Source: an uncultured Clostridium sp. (GTDB taxonomy: Bacteria; Bacillota; Clostridia; TANB77; CAG-508). Taken from it: a stretch of DNA of 64,000 nt. The notes below the pieces were generated by a model. That model made no database searches and was not told the origin of the DNA. It was given only the letters and a program-made list of their open reading frames with translations. The translations under genes were made by a program, and so were the position numbers. Of the stretch, positions 42,678 through 53,590 are shown piece after piece. The DNA is taken from the NCBI GenBank assembly GCA_947575745.1, contig CANPOS010000001.1, positions 30,086 through 94,085 on the forward strand, read 5' to 3'. Each line of letters begins with the position of its first letter. Position 1 is the first letter of the stretch.

Positions 42678-42878
42678 ATGCTCAAAAAGATATTATTAAA
42701 AATTCAGAAATTAGAGCAACAGAAAAAAACAAAAGTAGATAAACAATCAGAAATTCAAAAAGAAATTGATGACTTAGATCTGCAATTAAAAAAGTTATAT
42801 TCATTTAAGAAAGATTACGAAAAATTAGAAAAAAATTCACAAGATTTCTTAAATAATATGGGTGGTAAAACTACTTGA
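42678..42878 (+). CDS. DUF4315-like small coiled-coil protein
   Basis: KILLKIQKLEQQKKTKVDKQSEIQKEIDDLDLQLKKLYSF. Confidence 0.65.
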   Translation: MLKKILLKIQKLEQQKKTKVDKQSEIQKEIDDLDLQLKKLYSFKKDYEKLEKNSQDFLNNMGGKTT

Positions 42879-43438
42879 ATGATGAAGATAAAAAGTTGTT
42901 AGAGGCATATTTAAAGGAAACCAAAAAAAGGAGAATAATCATATTCATTTCAATTATTTTCTTTATTCTCTTTTGCACCATTATTTCTAGTAAATATTAT
43001 ATTAAAAATATACCTATTAACGAAAACTCAAACAATACTATAAATGTGCAAGAAAATGATAACAATCCTTTAAATGAAATAGTAGAAAACAATACTACTA
43101 ATTCTGAAATAATTTCTGAAAATGTAATTGAAAATCATATACAAAATAGTGAAAATACTGTGGTAGAGCAACCACAGGAACAATATTCACAAGAAGATAA
43201 AAAACAAGAGGAAAAAGAACCTCAACCAAGTAAAACTACTACATCAGAAAATAAAAAGAATGAAACAACAAAAAATAAACCTTCCAACAAAGATTTTTTA
43301 TTTACTGATGGTTACACTATAGATAATGTATCAAAAGCAGCACAACAATATCTAAAATCTAGTGGATATGCTGGTGAATGTGTACCTTTGAAAGATAGCG
43401 AAGGTATTTACTATGGAATGAGAGTAATTTTTCATTAA
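42875..43438 (+). CDS. Hypothetical single-TM ICE protein
   Basis: N-terminal TM; charged low-complexity linker. Confidence 0.6.
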   Translation: MNDEDKKLLEAYLKETKKRRIIIFISIIFFILFCTIISSKYYIKNIPINENSNNTINVQENDNNPLNEIVENNTTNSEIISENVIENHIQNSENTVVEQPQEQYSQEDKKQEEKEPQPSKTTTSENKKNETTKNKPSNKDFLFTDGYTIDNVSKAAQQYLKSSGYAGECVPLKDSEGIYYGMRVIFH

Positions 43439-43499
43439 ATTTTATAAGAAATACAGAGCAAGTAATATACTTGTTCTTTTTTTAGGAGGAATTAAAAAA

Positions 43500-46400
43500 G
43501 TGATTAAAACAAAAAATTTTAATATTTATAAAAAAATGTTTGCAGTAATTCTTTTAATCATCACATTATTTGGAACAATTCAACCTGTATTTGCCTTATC
43601 TGGATCAGGTAATGCAAATTGGGTTGGAGGACAATTTGCAACCTTTATGTGGACTACTGATAATGCAGGTACAGAATACGGAATCTTAGCAAGAAGATTA
43701 ATAAATGTATCTACTAATGAAAGATTTACTGTTTTTTGTGTGGAACATGGTGTAGACTTTGATACAGGAGTAATTAGTAATGGTGATTACTATGTACCAA
43801 CTAATCCAACAATTAAAAGAGCTTGTAAAGTAGCCTATTTTGGATGGTATAGTAAACATCCAGATTATGTAATTGATGGTGGTATAAATGCCGATTCTAT
43901 GATAAATCTAAAGAAAGATTATGTGTTTACTCAACAAATGGTTTGGGAAACACTAGGACAATCTAGTGCAAGATTTGTAGATTCATCATTACAAAATGAA
44001 TTTGTTTCATTCAAAAATAATATTAATAATCAAATTGCAAATATGGAGAAAAGACCTTCATTTGATGCAACTACAATTACTGTAGATGCAGGAAAAACAC
44101 AAACAATTACAGATTCTAATAATGTATTAAGTCAGTATAATAGTCTTGATAAAACAGTAGATGGAATTAGATTTCAGCATACTAAAGGTGAAAATACCTT
44201 AACAATAACTGTAGATGAAAATTGTTCATTAGAGAATTATAGAATATCAGATGCTACAATGAAAAGTTGGGGATGTATAAAAGAGGAAACAAGAGAAACA
44301 GACACAAATATATATTTTGAATTCAAATCTGGTGTTCAAAATCAAATGATGGCTATGTCTTATAATGATCCTGTAACAATGGCATTTTCATTAAAAATAA
44401 ATATATATGGTGAAGTAGAACTTGCAAAAAAGGATAATAAAGGTAACTATGTACCAAATACATCTTTTAAAGTAAGTTATAATTCTGATATGTCAGATCC
44501 TATTGGAACTTATACTACTGGTTCTAATGGAAAAGTAAAAGCAGAAAAAATTAGACCTGGCACAGTATATATTCAAGAAACTGCTGTACCAAAACATCTA
44601 ATATTAGATAGTACAATCAGAAGTGTAACAGTACAACCAAGTAAAACAGCTTCATATCAAGCAACAAATAACTGGAAACAAGGTCGTATTAAAGTAACTA
44701 AAAAAGATGCAGAAAGCAATAAAATAGTTAAGAAGGCTGGAACTGTTTTTGATATTTACAATCCTAATAATACAAAAGTTGCAAGTATAACCACTAATGA
44801 AAGTGGAATTGCTACATCTGGATTATTAGATTATGGAACTTACTACGTAAAAGAATCTACAGCACCAAATAAATATACTGTAAAAGTAGAAGTTAGTGAT
44901 AATATTGGTGTTGTTGAAGATGGTAAAGTATATGAGATTTCTGTACTGAACACTAGAGTAAAAGGTAGTGTTACAATCTCAAAAGAAGATAGCAAAACAG
45001 GTAAACAACCACAAGGAGAGGCAACTCTTAAAGGTGCTGTTTATGGAGTATATGCAAGAACTCCAATACTTGATCCGGCAGATGACAGTATGATTTATAA
45101 TACTGATGTAAAAGTTGGAGAATTAGTAACAAATGACGAGGCAAATGCAACTTTAGAGAATTTATACTTAGGTCAATATTATCTTAAAGAAATTAAGCCT
45201 AGCAAAGGTTATAACTTAGATACCACTATATATAATTTTGATTTATTATATGAAGGTCAAAATGTAAGTATTGTTACTAAAAAACAAACTGTTAAAGAAA
45301 GAGTAGTTTCACAGCCATTTCAAATTATAAAAATATCTAGTGATGAGGCTGGTGAGGCAGAATTATTAGAAGGTGCAGAATTTACAATAAAAGCACAAAA
45401 AGATATTAATGAATATGGTTCTTGGGAGGCTGCTCCTAGAGCTAAAAATGCTGATGGAAAAACTGCATCTATATTAGTAACTGATTCAAAAGGTTATGCT
45501 CTTAGTGATAGATTACCTTATGGCACATATATCGTGAGAGAAACTAAAGCAATAGATGACAAATATAAAGTTGATGATTTTAAAGTAGTTATTTCGGAAG
45601 ATAAAGCAGAGCCACAAGTTTGGAGAGTTTTCAATGATACATCTTTTAATTCTATATTAGCAATAGTAAAAAAGGATGAGGAAACTGGAAAAACTGTTAA
45701 AATTGCAGGTGCAACATTTAAAATCAAAAACCTAGATACAGGAAAATATTTTGGATATTGGGATTGGAATCCATTACCTCACTATGTAGATACTTGGACT
45801 ACAGATGAAACAGGAACAGTTATGACAGGAGATAAATTAGAAGTTGGAAATTACCAACTAGAAGAACAAAAGAGTCCAAAAGGATATTTAATTAGTTCTA
45901 CACCTATTCAGTTTAGAATCACATCTAAAACTGCTTATGAAGTATTACAAGATGGAAAAACACCAGTTATAACAGTTAAACAAAAGGATGTACCAGTTAA
46001 AGGAAAAGTAAATATTGAAAAACGTGGTGAGGTTCTAACTGATTTTATAGATGGCAAATTCATTTATGAAGAAAAAGGATTACCAAATGCAAAATATGAA
46101 ATATTTGCAAGAAAAAATATAATGGATCCATCTAATGATGGAACAGTAATTTATGAAAAAGGTACTGTAGTTGATACTATTACTACAAATTCGCAAGGAA
46201 AAGCGACATCAAAAGAATTGCCTTTAGGTGAATATTCTGTAAGAGAAGTCAAAGCACCAGAAGGAATGGTAATAAACAATGAAGTTAAAGATGTTTCTTT
46301 AGTTTATAAAGATCAGAATACACCTATTGTTTATGATAATGCCTCTTTTATAAATGAAAGACAAAAAGTCGATATAAATGTTACTAAAAAAGATGCAGAT

Positions 46401-48710
46401 GAAGATATTGGACTTTTAGGAGCAGAGTTTGGTATATATGCACAGTCAGATATATTAAACTATAAAGGTGATATAGTTGTAAGAAAAGGTGATTTAATCG
46501 AAACTGCAACAAGTAATACAGAAGGAAAGTTACATTTCACATCTGATTTTCCTTTAACAAAATTTGAAATTAAGGAAATTAAAGCACCAATAGGCTATTC
46601 ATCTAGTAATCAAGTAATTAATGTTGATGCAACATACAAAGGTCAAGATATACCTACAATTCATTTAGAATATGAATTCAAAAATGAAATTATAAAAGTA
46701 GAAGTATCTAAACAAGATATAACTAATTCAGAAGAAATCGAAGGGGCTCATTTAACTGTTTATGAAAAAGATAATCCAGCTGCAATTTTTGATACTTGGG
46801 TTTCAGGTCAAGATGGTAAAAATGAAGATGGAACAGTTAAACCTCACTTAATCAAAGGTATGGAAGTTGGAAAAACTTATGTATTAAAAGAAACCTCTAG
46901 TCCTTATGGATTCGCACTTACACAAAATGTTGAATTTACTATACAAGATACTGGTAAAGTCCAATCTGTTGTAATGAAAGATGAACTTGTTTATGGTGAA
47001 TTAGAATTTAATAAACGAGGAGAAATCTTTAATCAAACTATATCAGGTCAAACAGAATTTGGCTCAACAGAAAGTCCAGTTTGGAATGAATCTAATTTAC
47101 TTGGAGCTGAAATCACTATTTATGCAAATGAAGATATAAAAATTGGTAATACAACATATTACAAAAAAGATGAGAAAGTTCAGACTTTAGAAAGTGATTT
47201 TGAAAATGTTACAAGTAAAAAGCTACCTGTGGGTTCTTATTATTATATAGAATCTAAAGTTCCTCACGGATATGTAGCTGATACTAATAAACATTATTTC
47301 CAAGTAGAAAATAATCAAAGCAATGAATTACAAGTTATATCATCTACTTTAGTAAATACTCGCCCTAAATTCAATATAGATATGATAAAAGTATTAGAAG
47401 AACAAAAAGTATTTGTAAATAAAGATGCTTACAAAGATATAGCTTTTGGAATCTATGCTAGAGAAGATATTTATGACTATATGGGAAATGTAGCTATTGA
47501 AAATGGAACAATGATTTCTACTACTGGAATTACAGAAGATGGTAAATTAGAAAATGTACCAGATTTACCAAATGGAGTTTATTACATTAAAGAATTACAA
47601 ACAAATTCACAATATGTACTAAACGATAAAGAATACGATTTTGAAGTTGGCTACCATGGAAAAGATATTGCAGAATATACTATTCAAATTGGATTAAAAG
47701 GAATTGTTGATAATGAGTTAGCAAGGGGTTCTATCCAAATTAAGAAAATAGATATTTTAAATGATGAAGTTAAATTAGAAAATGTAGAATTTAATATTTC
47801 AGCCAACAAAGATATGAAAGATGTTATTGCAACAAGCAAAACAAATGCTGATAGTATTGCTATATTTGAAGATTTAGAACTAGGAACTTACTATATTCAA
47901 GAAGCAAAACAAGTAGATGGCTATACTTTAAATGATTACATCTATGAAGTAACTGTTAAAGAAAATGGTGATATTGTAACAATTTACTGTGTAAATACTC
48001 CTACAGATATGGTTTTCTCTAAATTTGATGAAACAGGAACTAAAGAATTACCTGGTGCTACTATTCAAATAATAGATAAAGAAACTGGTGAAGTAGTTGA
48101 AGAATGGATTTCTACAGAAGAAAGTCATACTATTCGTTATCTAGTTGAAGGAAAAGAATATATTATGAAGGAAATTACTGCTCCTTATGGCTACCAAATA
48201 GCAGAAGAAATCACATTTGTAGCTGGAGATGGTCAAAAAGTTACTATGAAGGATATGCCTATTCTTCGTTCTGTTAGAGTTGAAAAATTAGACAAAACAA
48301 CTAAAGAACACATTAAATCAAATAAATTCGTATTTGGAATTTATGAGGATAAAGAATGTACTAAACTAATTAAACAAGCTGGTGCTAACGAATACGAGGG
48401 AACAGCATTATTTTCAGATCTTAGATTTGGCACATACTATATTAAGGAAATTCAAGCACCTTTAGGATATAAACTATCAAAACAAGTGGTAGAAATCCAA
48501 ATTAATGATAAGGGTGTCTTTGCAGATGGAAAATCACTAGAAGAAAATGAAGGAGTATATAGTTTTGTCTACTACAATTCATTAATGCCTTCTGTTCAAA
48601 CAGGTAATGAAATGAATTATCCTTTAATATTTAGTCTAATGGGATTATCTATAGTAGGAATTACTACTTGTGTAATCATCTTAAAAAGAAAAAGCAAAAA
48701 AAATAATTAA
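43500..48710 (+). CDS. Large LPxTG-like surface adhesin with repeated SpaA/Cna-B isopeptide domains
   Basis: Signal peptide, thioester-like N-terminal region (VFCVEHG), repeated (Y)YxKE..AP.GY.L motifs, C-terminal MPSVQTGNE + TM + RKSKKNN. Confidence 0.9.
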   Translation: MIKTKNFNIYKKMFAVILLIITLFGTIQPVFALSGSGNANWVGGQFATFMWTTDNAGTEYGILARRLINVSTNERFTVFCVEHGVDFDTGVISNGDYYVPTNPTIKRACKVAYFGWYSKHPDYVIDGGINADSMINLKKDYVFTQQMVWETLGQSSARFVDSSLQNEFVSFKNNINNQIANMEKRPSFDATTITVDAGKTQTITDSNNVLSQYNSLDKTVDGIRFQHTKGENTLTITVDENCSLENYRISDATMKSWGCIKEETRETDTNIYFEFKSGVQNQMMAMSYNDPVTMAFSLKINIYGEVELAKKDNKGNYVPNTSFKVSYNSDMSDPIGTYTTGSNGKVKAEKIRPGTVYIQETAVPKHLILDSTIRSVTVQPSKTASYQATNNWKQGRIKVTKKDAESNKIVKKAGTVFDIYNPNNTKVASITTNESGIATSGLLDYGTYYVKESTAPNKYTVKVEVSDNIGVVEDGKVYEISVLNTRVKGSVTISKEDSKTGKQPQGEATLKGAVYGVYARTPILDPADDSMIYNTDVKVGELVTNDEANATLENLYLGQYYLKEIKPSKGYNLDTTIYNFDLLYEGQNVSIVTKKQTVKERVVSQPFQIIKISSDEAGEAELLEGAEFTIKAQKDINEYGSWEAAPRAKNADGKTASILVTDSKGYALSDRLPYGTYIVRETKAIDDKYKVDDFKVVISEDKAEPQVWRVFNDTSFNSILAIVKKDEETGKTVKIAGATFKIKNLDTGKYFGYWDWNPLPHYVDTWTTDETGTVMTGDKLEVGNYQLEEQKSPKGYLISSTPIQFRITSKTAYEVLQDGKTPVITVKQKDVPVKGKVNIEKRGEVLTDFIDGKFIYEEKGLPNAKYEIFARKNIMDPSNDGTVIYEKGTVVDTITTNSQGKATSKELPLGEYSVREVKAPEGMVINNEVKDVSLVYKDQNTPIVYDNASFINERQKVDINVTKKDADEDIGLLGAEFGIYAQSDILNYKGDIVVRKGDLIETATSNTEGKLHFTSDFPLTKFEIKEIKAPIGYSSSNQVINVDATYKGQDIPTIHLEYEFKNEIIKVEVSKQDITNSEEIEGAHLTVYEKDNPAAIFDTWVSGQDGKNEDGTVKPHLIKGMEVGKTYVLKETSSPYGFALTQNVEFTIQDTGKVQSVVMKDELVYGELEFNKRGEIFNQTISGQTEFGSTESPVWNESNLLGAEITIYANEDIKIGNTTYYKKDEKVQTLESDFENVTSKKLPVGSYYYIESKVPHGYVADTNKHYFQVENNQSNELQVISSTLVNTRPKFNIDMIKVLEEQKVFVNKDAYKDIAFGIYAREDIYDYMGNVAIENGTMISTTGITEDGKLENVPDLPNGVYYIKELQTNSQYVLNDKEYDFEVGYHGKDIAEYTIQIGLKGIVDNELARGSIQIKKIDILNDEVKLENVEFNISANKDMKDVIATSKTNADSIAIFEDLELGTYYIQEAKQVDGYTLNDYIYEVTVKENGDIVTIYCVNTPTDMVFSKFDETGTKELPGATIQIIDKETGEVVEEWISTEESHTIRYLVEGKEYIMKEITAPYGYQIAEEITFVAGDGQKVTMKDMPILRSVRVEKLDKTTKEHIKSNKFVFGIYEDKECTKLIKQAGANEYEGTALFSDLRFGTYYIKEIQAPLGYKLSKQVVEIQINDKGVFADGKSLEENEGVYSFVYYNSLMPSVQTGNEMNYPLIFSLMGLSIVGITTCVIILKRKSKKNN

Positions 48711-48745
48711 ATTGAGTGGGATTTCCCACTCTTTTTTCTTTTATA
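48711..48745 (+). terminator. Terminator hairpin after the adhesin gene
   Basis: gagtgggatttcccactcttttttctttt. Confidence 0.75.
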
Positions 48746-49147
48746 AAGGAGGGATTTAATATTCAAACTAATATTATATACAACTTTGAAGATTTACAAA
48801 ATTTACTATTAGATAAAACACAAAATGGCTCTTTTTATTTGTTATTTGATGATATTTATTTTGAAGAAATAGAAAAAGATACAGTAATTAATAGGGATGT
48901 ATATACTCTTGCTAGAAGAATATCTAAACCATTTAACATTATTAAATATCTTACTTTTAATGTAAATGAAAAATATTCTACCAAGCAAATATATGAGTTG
49001 ATAAATATTTTAAGGAAAGATACTACTATTATTGTTACTATATTTAATCCAGATAAAAAGGAAGTTTTTTTATTATTTATTAGTAATAAAGATGATTCTA
49101 GGTTAGAACATCATATTAAAACATTTATTGAATTGGAGGTGGCTTAG
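48716..49147 (+). CDS. Hypothetical ICE protein (true start probably near 48760, after the terminator)
   Basis: RBS aaaggaggg at ~48747; the N-terminal residues in the track overlap the terminator. Confidence 0.5.
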   Translation: MGFPTLFSFIKEGFNIQTNIIYNFEDLQNLLLDKTQNGSFYLLFDDIYFEEIEKDTVINRDVYTLARRISKPFNIIKYLTFNVNEKYSTKQIYELINILRKDTTIIVTIFNPDKKEVFLLFISNKDDSRLEHHIKTFIELEVA

Positions 49148-49577
49148 AATGACTGATTACAAGGTTAGATTAGTTATAAAACAGGAAGGTGTAGATCTCA
49201 TAAATAAAGAGTTAGAAAAAACAAATGATGAATCATTAAAAAAATTAATTAAAAATGCAGACATAAATAAAACATTTGGAGATCTCGTTTATCTTGGATG
49301 GAATAGATTAGATTCAGAAAGATATTTTTTCTTACAGCACCGACTATTTGATGTGGGCTATAATGACATTTCATATAGAATAACTGGCATGGGAGAAGAA
49401 TTAACAGATGTTCAAGAAGAAAGTTATACTTCGCCCAAAGATGTAAAAGTAGATATTCCGTATCCTTCTGTTATTCGTACATTTGATGAAAATGATATTG
49501 AACAACAAATGACTGGATATATGAAGTATTTAGAAGAAAAACAAAACAAAAATTGTGAGGAAATAGATTATGAGTGA
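49128..49577 (+). CDS. Hypothetical ICE protein
   Basis: RBS ttggaggtgg; ORF MTDYKVRLVIKQEGVDLI... Confidence 0.6.
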   Translation: MNWRWLRMTDYKVRLVIKQEGVDLINKELEKTNDESLKKLIKNADINKTFGDLVYLGWNRLDSERYFFLQHRLFDVGYNDISYRITGMGEELTDVQEESYTSPKDVKVDIPYPSVIRTFDENDIEQQMTGYMKYLEEKQNKNCEEIDYE

Positions 49578-51915
49578 TGTTTATGATGAAATTTTAAATA
49601 GTTCTAATATACAAACTATATTAGAACATTATGGATTAAAGATTACAAAAAACAAATGTAACTGTCCTTTTCATAATGACACTCACCCATCTATGAGTAT
49701 TCACTCTGGTAAAGGAATTGCAAAGTGTTTTGTTTGTGGAAGTGGTGGAAATGCAATTTCATTCATCCAAAAATATGAAAATGAGATAAACCATAATCCA
49801 ATCAGCTTTAAGGATGCAATGCAAAAGGCTATTGATATTCAAGGACTAAACATTACTATTCCTAGTAATAATACACCTCTAACAGAAGAACAACAAAGAG
49901 TACAAAGGTTAAATAATATTGTAAAAGATGCAATCACAATTAGTGAAAATAATTTAAAAGCAAATAATATTGACTGCCAAAATGCTTTAAAGTATTTAAA
50001 AAATAGAAGTTTATCTACAGAAATTATAAATCAATTTCATATTGGTTTTAATGTAGGTACAAATAATGTAATGAATAATCTTTTAGCAAAATATTCTTTA
50101 GATGATCTGATAGAAGTCGGAATTGTAAAAGATTCTGGTAATGGTTATATAGATGTATTTAACAATAGAATAACTATACCTATTTTTGATAACAATGGAA
50201 ATGCTGTTGGATTTGGTGCAAGAGCAATAAATGATAGTATTAAACCCAAATACTTGAACACAAAAGAAACAGAAATATTTAATAAAAGCAATCTATTATT
50301 CAATTATCATAGAGCTAAATCTTATGCTAGGAATGATGAACTTATCATTGTCGAAGGATATATGGATGTAATTTCGGCAAAAGCAATGAAAATAGATAAT
50401 GTAGTTGGTTCAATGGGAACAGCACTAACAAAAGAACATATAGACTTAATAAAAAAATTAAAATGTGAGGTAACTCTTTGCTTAGATAATGATAATGCAG
50501 GCAAAGAGGCTATGATTAGAATTATTCCAGAATTATTAAAAGCAAAATTAAAAGTAAATGTATTAGATGTTGCTAAGTTAGGCAATTATAAAGACTTTGG
50601 AGATTTACAAATGGCAAATATAACTAGAGAGCAAGTATATCAAACAAGAATATCTGCATTTACTTTTTTATTGAAATATAAATATATCCAAGACAAAGAT
50701 TTATCTGTAGAAAATATCCACAATATATACAATAAAATGTGGAAAGATGGATTGATTAAAGATACAAAAGATGCTTTGAATTTTAAAGAATTCATAACTA
50801 ATAATTCTAATTATTCAAGTGATGAAATAGAAAACATTATTAATCCTACAGAAGTAAAAGAAAATAGGGTTAATAGATATAAGGATGTATTTTTTTATTA
50901 CTATATAATTGGATTAATAAAAAACTATGCTAACAAGCATCAGGATAACATTTTATTGAAATATATAGAATCTGGAAAACTAGATTCTAATACTTTAATA
51001 AAATCTTTAGATAATGAACAATATTTAAAAGATGATAGCTTAACTGTTAATATAGGTAGTTATATTAAGAATTATATATTCAAATCAGAACAATATATCA
51101 ATTTTAAAAATGACAAAATGTTTATCCTTGAACACTTATTGGATAATGTTAAGGCTTTTGATTCTAAAGGAAATAAAGTAAGTCTTAATTTATCTAAAGA
51201 GCAAAAAGAACTTGTAATAAAACAATACAATGATAGTTTTGATAATAATATTAAGGAATATATTGAAAATAATCCAGATGAGTTTGAGGAAATTTTCATT
51301 GCAAATTCTCATGAGCAATTTGAAAGATTATTCCCTAAAACTTATGAAAAGCTATTAAAAGAACAGTCTATTTCTCGTTTCAAAAATGAAATGGTAATGG
51401 AGGCTGTTAGGTATGGTTTTGCATATTCAGATGATATGAAATCTGTAATGAGTAGAGAGTTTGTAAATAACGAGAAATTTAAGACTTTATTAGTATTTAA
51501 TAACAATAAAAATATTTTAGGATTAACTGCTGAAAGTATTAAAAATACTGAATATGAAATTAAACAGGAAATAGAACCACAAAAAGAAACTATTGTAGGA
51601 AAAGAGGAAATAAAAGAATCTAAGCCTATGTCTATTTTTATAAAATTATCAGGCAAAGAGAAAGAAACCTATAATGGTATGTATCTTCCAATAGATGATA
51701 CAAAGCAAATTTATATTCCAAAACAATTATATAAAAAAGATGATGATAGAATAGAAATATTAAATAATCAAGCTAATCAAGCTAATATGAGTGAATATAA
51801 AATAGATAATAATGAGCATAAAAAGAAATTTCATAGCAGATTAACATTAGATGAATTCTATAAAAAATATTTTAAATTATATTCAATACAAATGGAAAAA
51901 GAGGTGATGGCTTAA
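49570..51915 (+). CDS. DnaG-type primase (CHC2 zinc finger + Toprim)
   Basis: CNCPFHNDTHPSMSIHSGKGIAKCFVCGSGGNAISF; LIIVEGYMDVISA; LCLDNDNAGKEA. Confidence 0.92.
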   Translation: MSDVYDEILNSSNIQTILEHYGLKITKNKCNCPFHNDTHPSMSIHSGKGIAKCFVCGSGGNAISFIQKYENEINHNPISFKDAMQKAIDIQGLNITIPSNNTPLTEEQQRVQRLNNIVKDAITISENNLKANNIDCQNALKYLKNRSLSTEIINQFHIGFNVGTNNVMNNLLAKYSLDDLIEVGIVKDSGNGYIDVFNNRITIPIFDNNGNAVGFGARAINDSIKPKYLNTKETEIFNKSNLLFNYHRAKSYARNDELIIVEGYMDVISAKAMKIDNVVGSMGTALTKEHIDLIKKLKCEVTLCLDNDNAGKEAMIRIIPELLKAKLKVNVLDVAKLGNYKDFGDLQMANITREQVYQTRISAFTFLLKYKYIQDKDLSVENIHNIYNKMWKDGLIKDTKDALNFKEFITNNSNYSSDEIENIINPTEVKENRVNRYKDVFFYYYIIGLIKNYANKHQDNILLKYIESGKLDSNTLIKSLDNEQYLKDDSLTVNIGSYIKNYIFKSEQYINFKNDKMFILEHLLDNVKAFDSKGNKVSLNLSKEQKELVIKQYNDSFDNNIKEYIENNPDEFEEIFIANSHEQFERLFPKTYEKLLKEQSISRFKNEMVMEAVRYGFAYSDDMKSVMSREFVNNEKFKTLLVFNNNKNILGLTAESIKNTEYEIKQEIEPQKETIVGKEEIKESKPMSIFIKLSGKEKETYNGMYLPIDDTKQIYIPKQLYKKDDDRIEILNNQANQANMSEYKIDNNEHKKKFHSRLTLDEFYKKYFKLYSIQMEKEVMA

Positions 51916-53165
51916 TGCAGGCAAGTAACAAATCAGATGCAGCACAAGTTTATGAAGGTGCTACAAGAGCAACAAAAGTAGGTATAAAAGATAGTTTTAA
52001 ATACTTATTAAAACCTTTATCTATATTTGGGTATCACTACTTCTTAGAAGGAATTAAGGCAGTTCAAAAAGATGGATCTACGAAAGAACTAGAAAAACTA
52101 ACTAATCTTTCCTATGATGAAACTATTAGGATAATGCAGAAATGTCAAAATGATGGTATTAGAGTAGTTGCATCAGAAAGAAAATTATCTACAGAAGATA
52201 GTGAATTTGGAAAAAAGAAATCTTTGTATGAACAGAAAAGAATTACAAGATATGCTCGTAAAATAAAGCAACTTAGTGATTTAAAGGCACATTTTCCTAA
52301 AGCTGCTAAATTTATTAAATTAGATTCAGTTATAAAAAAATATCAGGATAAGCAAAATACAGAGGTTAAGCATCATAAGGATAAATATTATAATATATAC
52401 TATAATAAATCAAAAGCTCCTTATATGGCTGATAGAATAGCAGATTTAATAGAGTATAGAACTGGTATTTCACAAAAACTATTTGATGAAAATACACAAT
52501 CTGCAATCGAGCAACTAAGAAATGGTGGAAAAAGTCTAAATTCAGAACAATTAAGAAATCTATCAGATAAATTCAAATTACATGATATGGGAAATGTAGG
52601 AATAGATAAATTTAAACAAGATTATTGTGTACACGAGATGCCTTTTTCTTCATTTATGTCTATTGAAGATGATCTTGAAGTTGCAGATATTCCTTATGGT
52701 ATTAAAATCATTGAAAATGAAGATGAGGAAAAAATTGCTAACATATACTTTGAAAATAAACATCTTGAAAGATACAATGAATTGGGTTTCAATGATTATG
52801 GGCAAATGTATGTATATGGAAACAATAATAAAAACTTTCAATGGAATATCCAGTCGCAAGAGGAGTTAGTTTCTTTTAAAAGTAAAACTGGTAATGAGGA
52901 GAAACAAATATATTCTACTTTATCTGGTAAAAACTATATTATGAAAAGACAAGAAAATGAATGTTTTTGGACTGTTGCAAAAGCGGACTTAAAGGAACTT
53001 GCAGAAAAAGAAAAAAAAAGAGATGTAGTAGGTGAAGAATTAGAGAGATTGCATATTTTTGAACAATTAGAAAAAGATGCAAACAACTCCCCTACTATAG
53101 CTGAAAATCCTAAAGAGATAGAGGTTAATTTTGATAATGAAATAGAAAAAGAGGCAGGTGATTAG
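51915..53165 (+). CDS. PcfB/DUF3801-like conjugation accessory protein
   Basis: N-terminal region typical of PcfB (GIKDSFKYLLKPL..LTNLSYDETIRIMQKCQNDGI); directly upstream of VirD4. Confidence 0.6.
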   Translation: MQASNKSDAAQVYEGATRATKVGIKDSFKYLLKPLSIFGYHYFLEGIKAVQKDGSTKELEKLTNLSYDETIRIMQKCQNDGIRVVASERKLSTEDSEFGKKKSLYEQKRITRYARKIKQLSDLKAHFPKAAKFIKLDSVIKKYQDKQNTEVKHHKDKYYNIYYNKSKAPYMADRIADLIEYRTGISQKLFDENTQSAIEQLRNGGKSLNSEQLRNLSDKFKLHDMGNVGIDKFKQDYCVHEMPFSSFMSIEDDLEVADIPYGIKIIENEDEEKIANIYFENKHLERYNELGFNDYGQMYVYGNNNKNFQWNIQSQEELVSFKSKTGNEEKQIYSTLSGKNYIMKRQENECFWTVAKADLKELAEKEKKRDVVGEELERLHIFEQLEKDANNSPTIAENPKEIEVNFDNEIEKEAGD

Positions 53166-53577
53166 TATAGAGAATTTAGAAAAAAAAGCATATTTTAATA
53201 TAGATAACAATGAATATTATGAAGGGTATCATATTGAAGATAGACGTTGGAATGGATGGGCTACACCAAGTTTTGAAAAATATGTAGCAGATTTAATTGC
53301 TCATAATTTTTCGACCTCTAATTTTAAGATTAAATATGATGAAAAGAATGATTACTATCGTATTACTGAAAAAGAAGATGGGAAAATAATTTTGTCAGAA
53401 AAAATTAAAGGACATATTATTAATACTACAGAAGGACATAAAAAAGTTTATTCTTTAGGTGCTTTTGATTGGACTTGGGAAGATCATACTATTGATGAAT
53501 TAAAAGAGTTTAGAGATGCCAATATAATTACAAATCAAACAAAAGAAAAAGAAGATTCTATAAACTTGGAATATTAA
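53158..53577 (+). CDS. Hypothetical ICE protein (LPD-like)
   Basis: EDRRWNGWATPSFEKYVADLIAHNF. Confidence 0.6.
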   Translation: MISIENLEKKAYFNIDNNEYYEGYHIEDRRWNGWATPSFEKYVADLIAHNFSTSNFKIKYDEKNDYYRITEKEDGKIILSEKIKGHIINTTEGHKKVYSLGAFDWTWEDHTIDELKEFRDANIITNQTKEKEDSINLEY

Positions 53578-53590
53578 GGGTGGTGATTAT

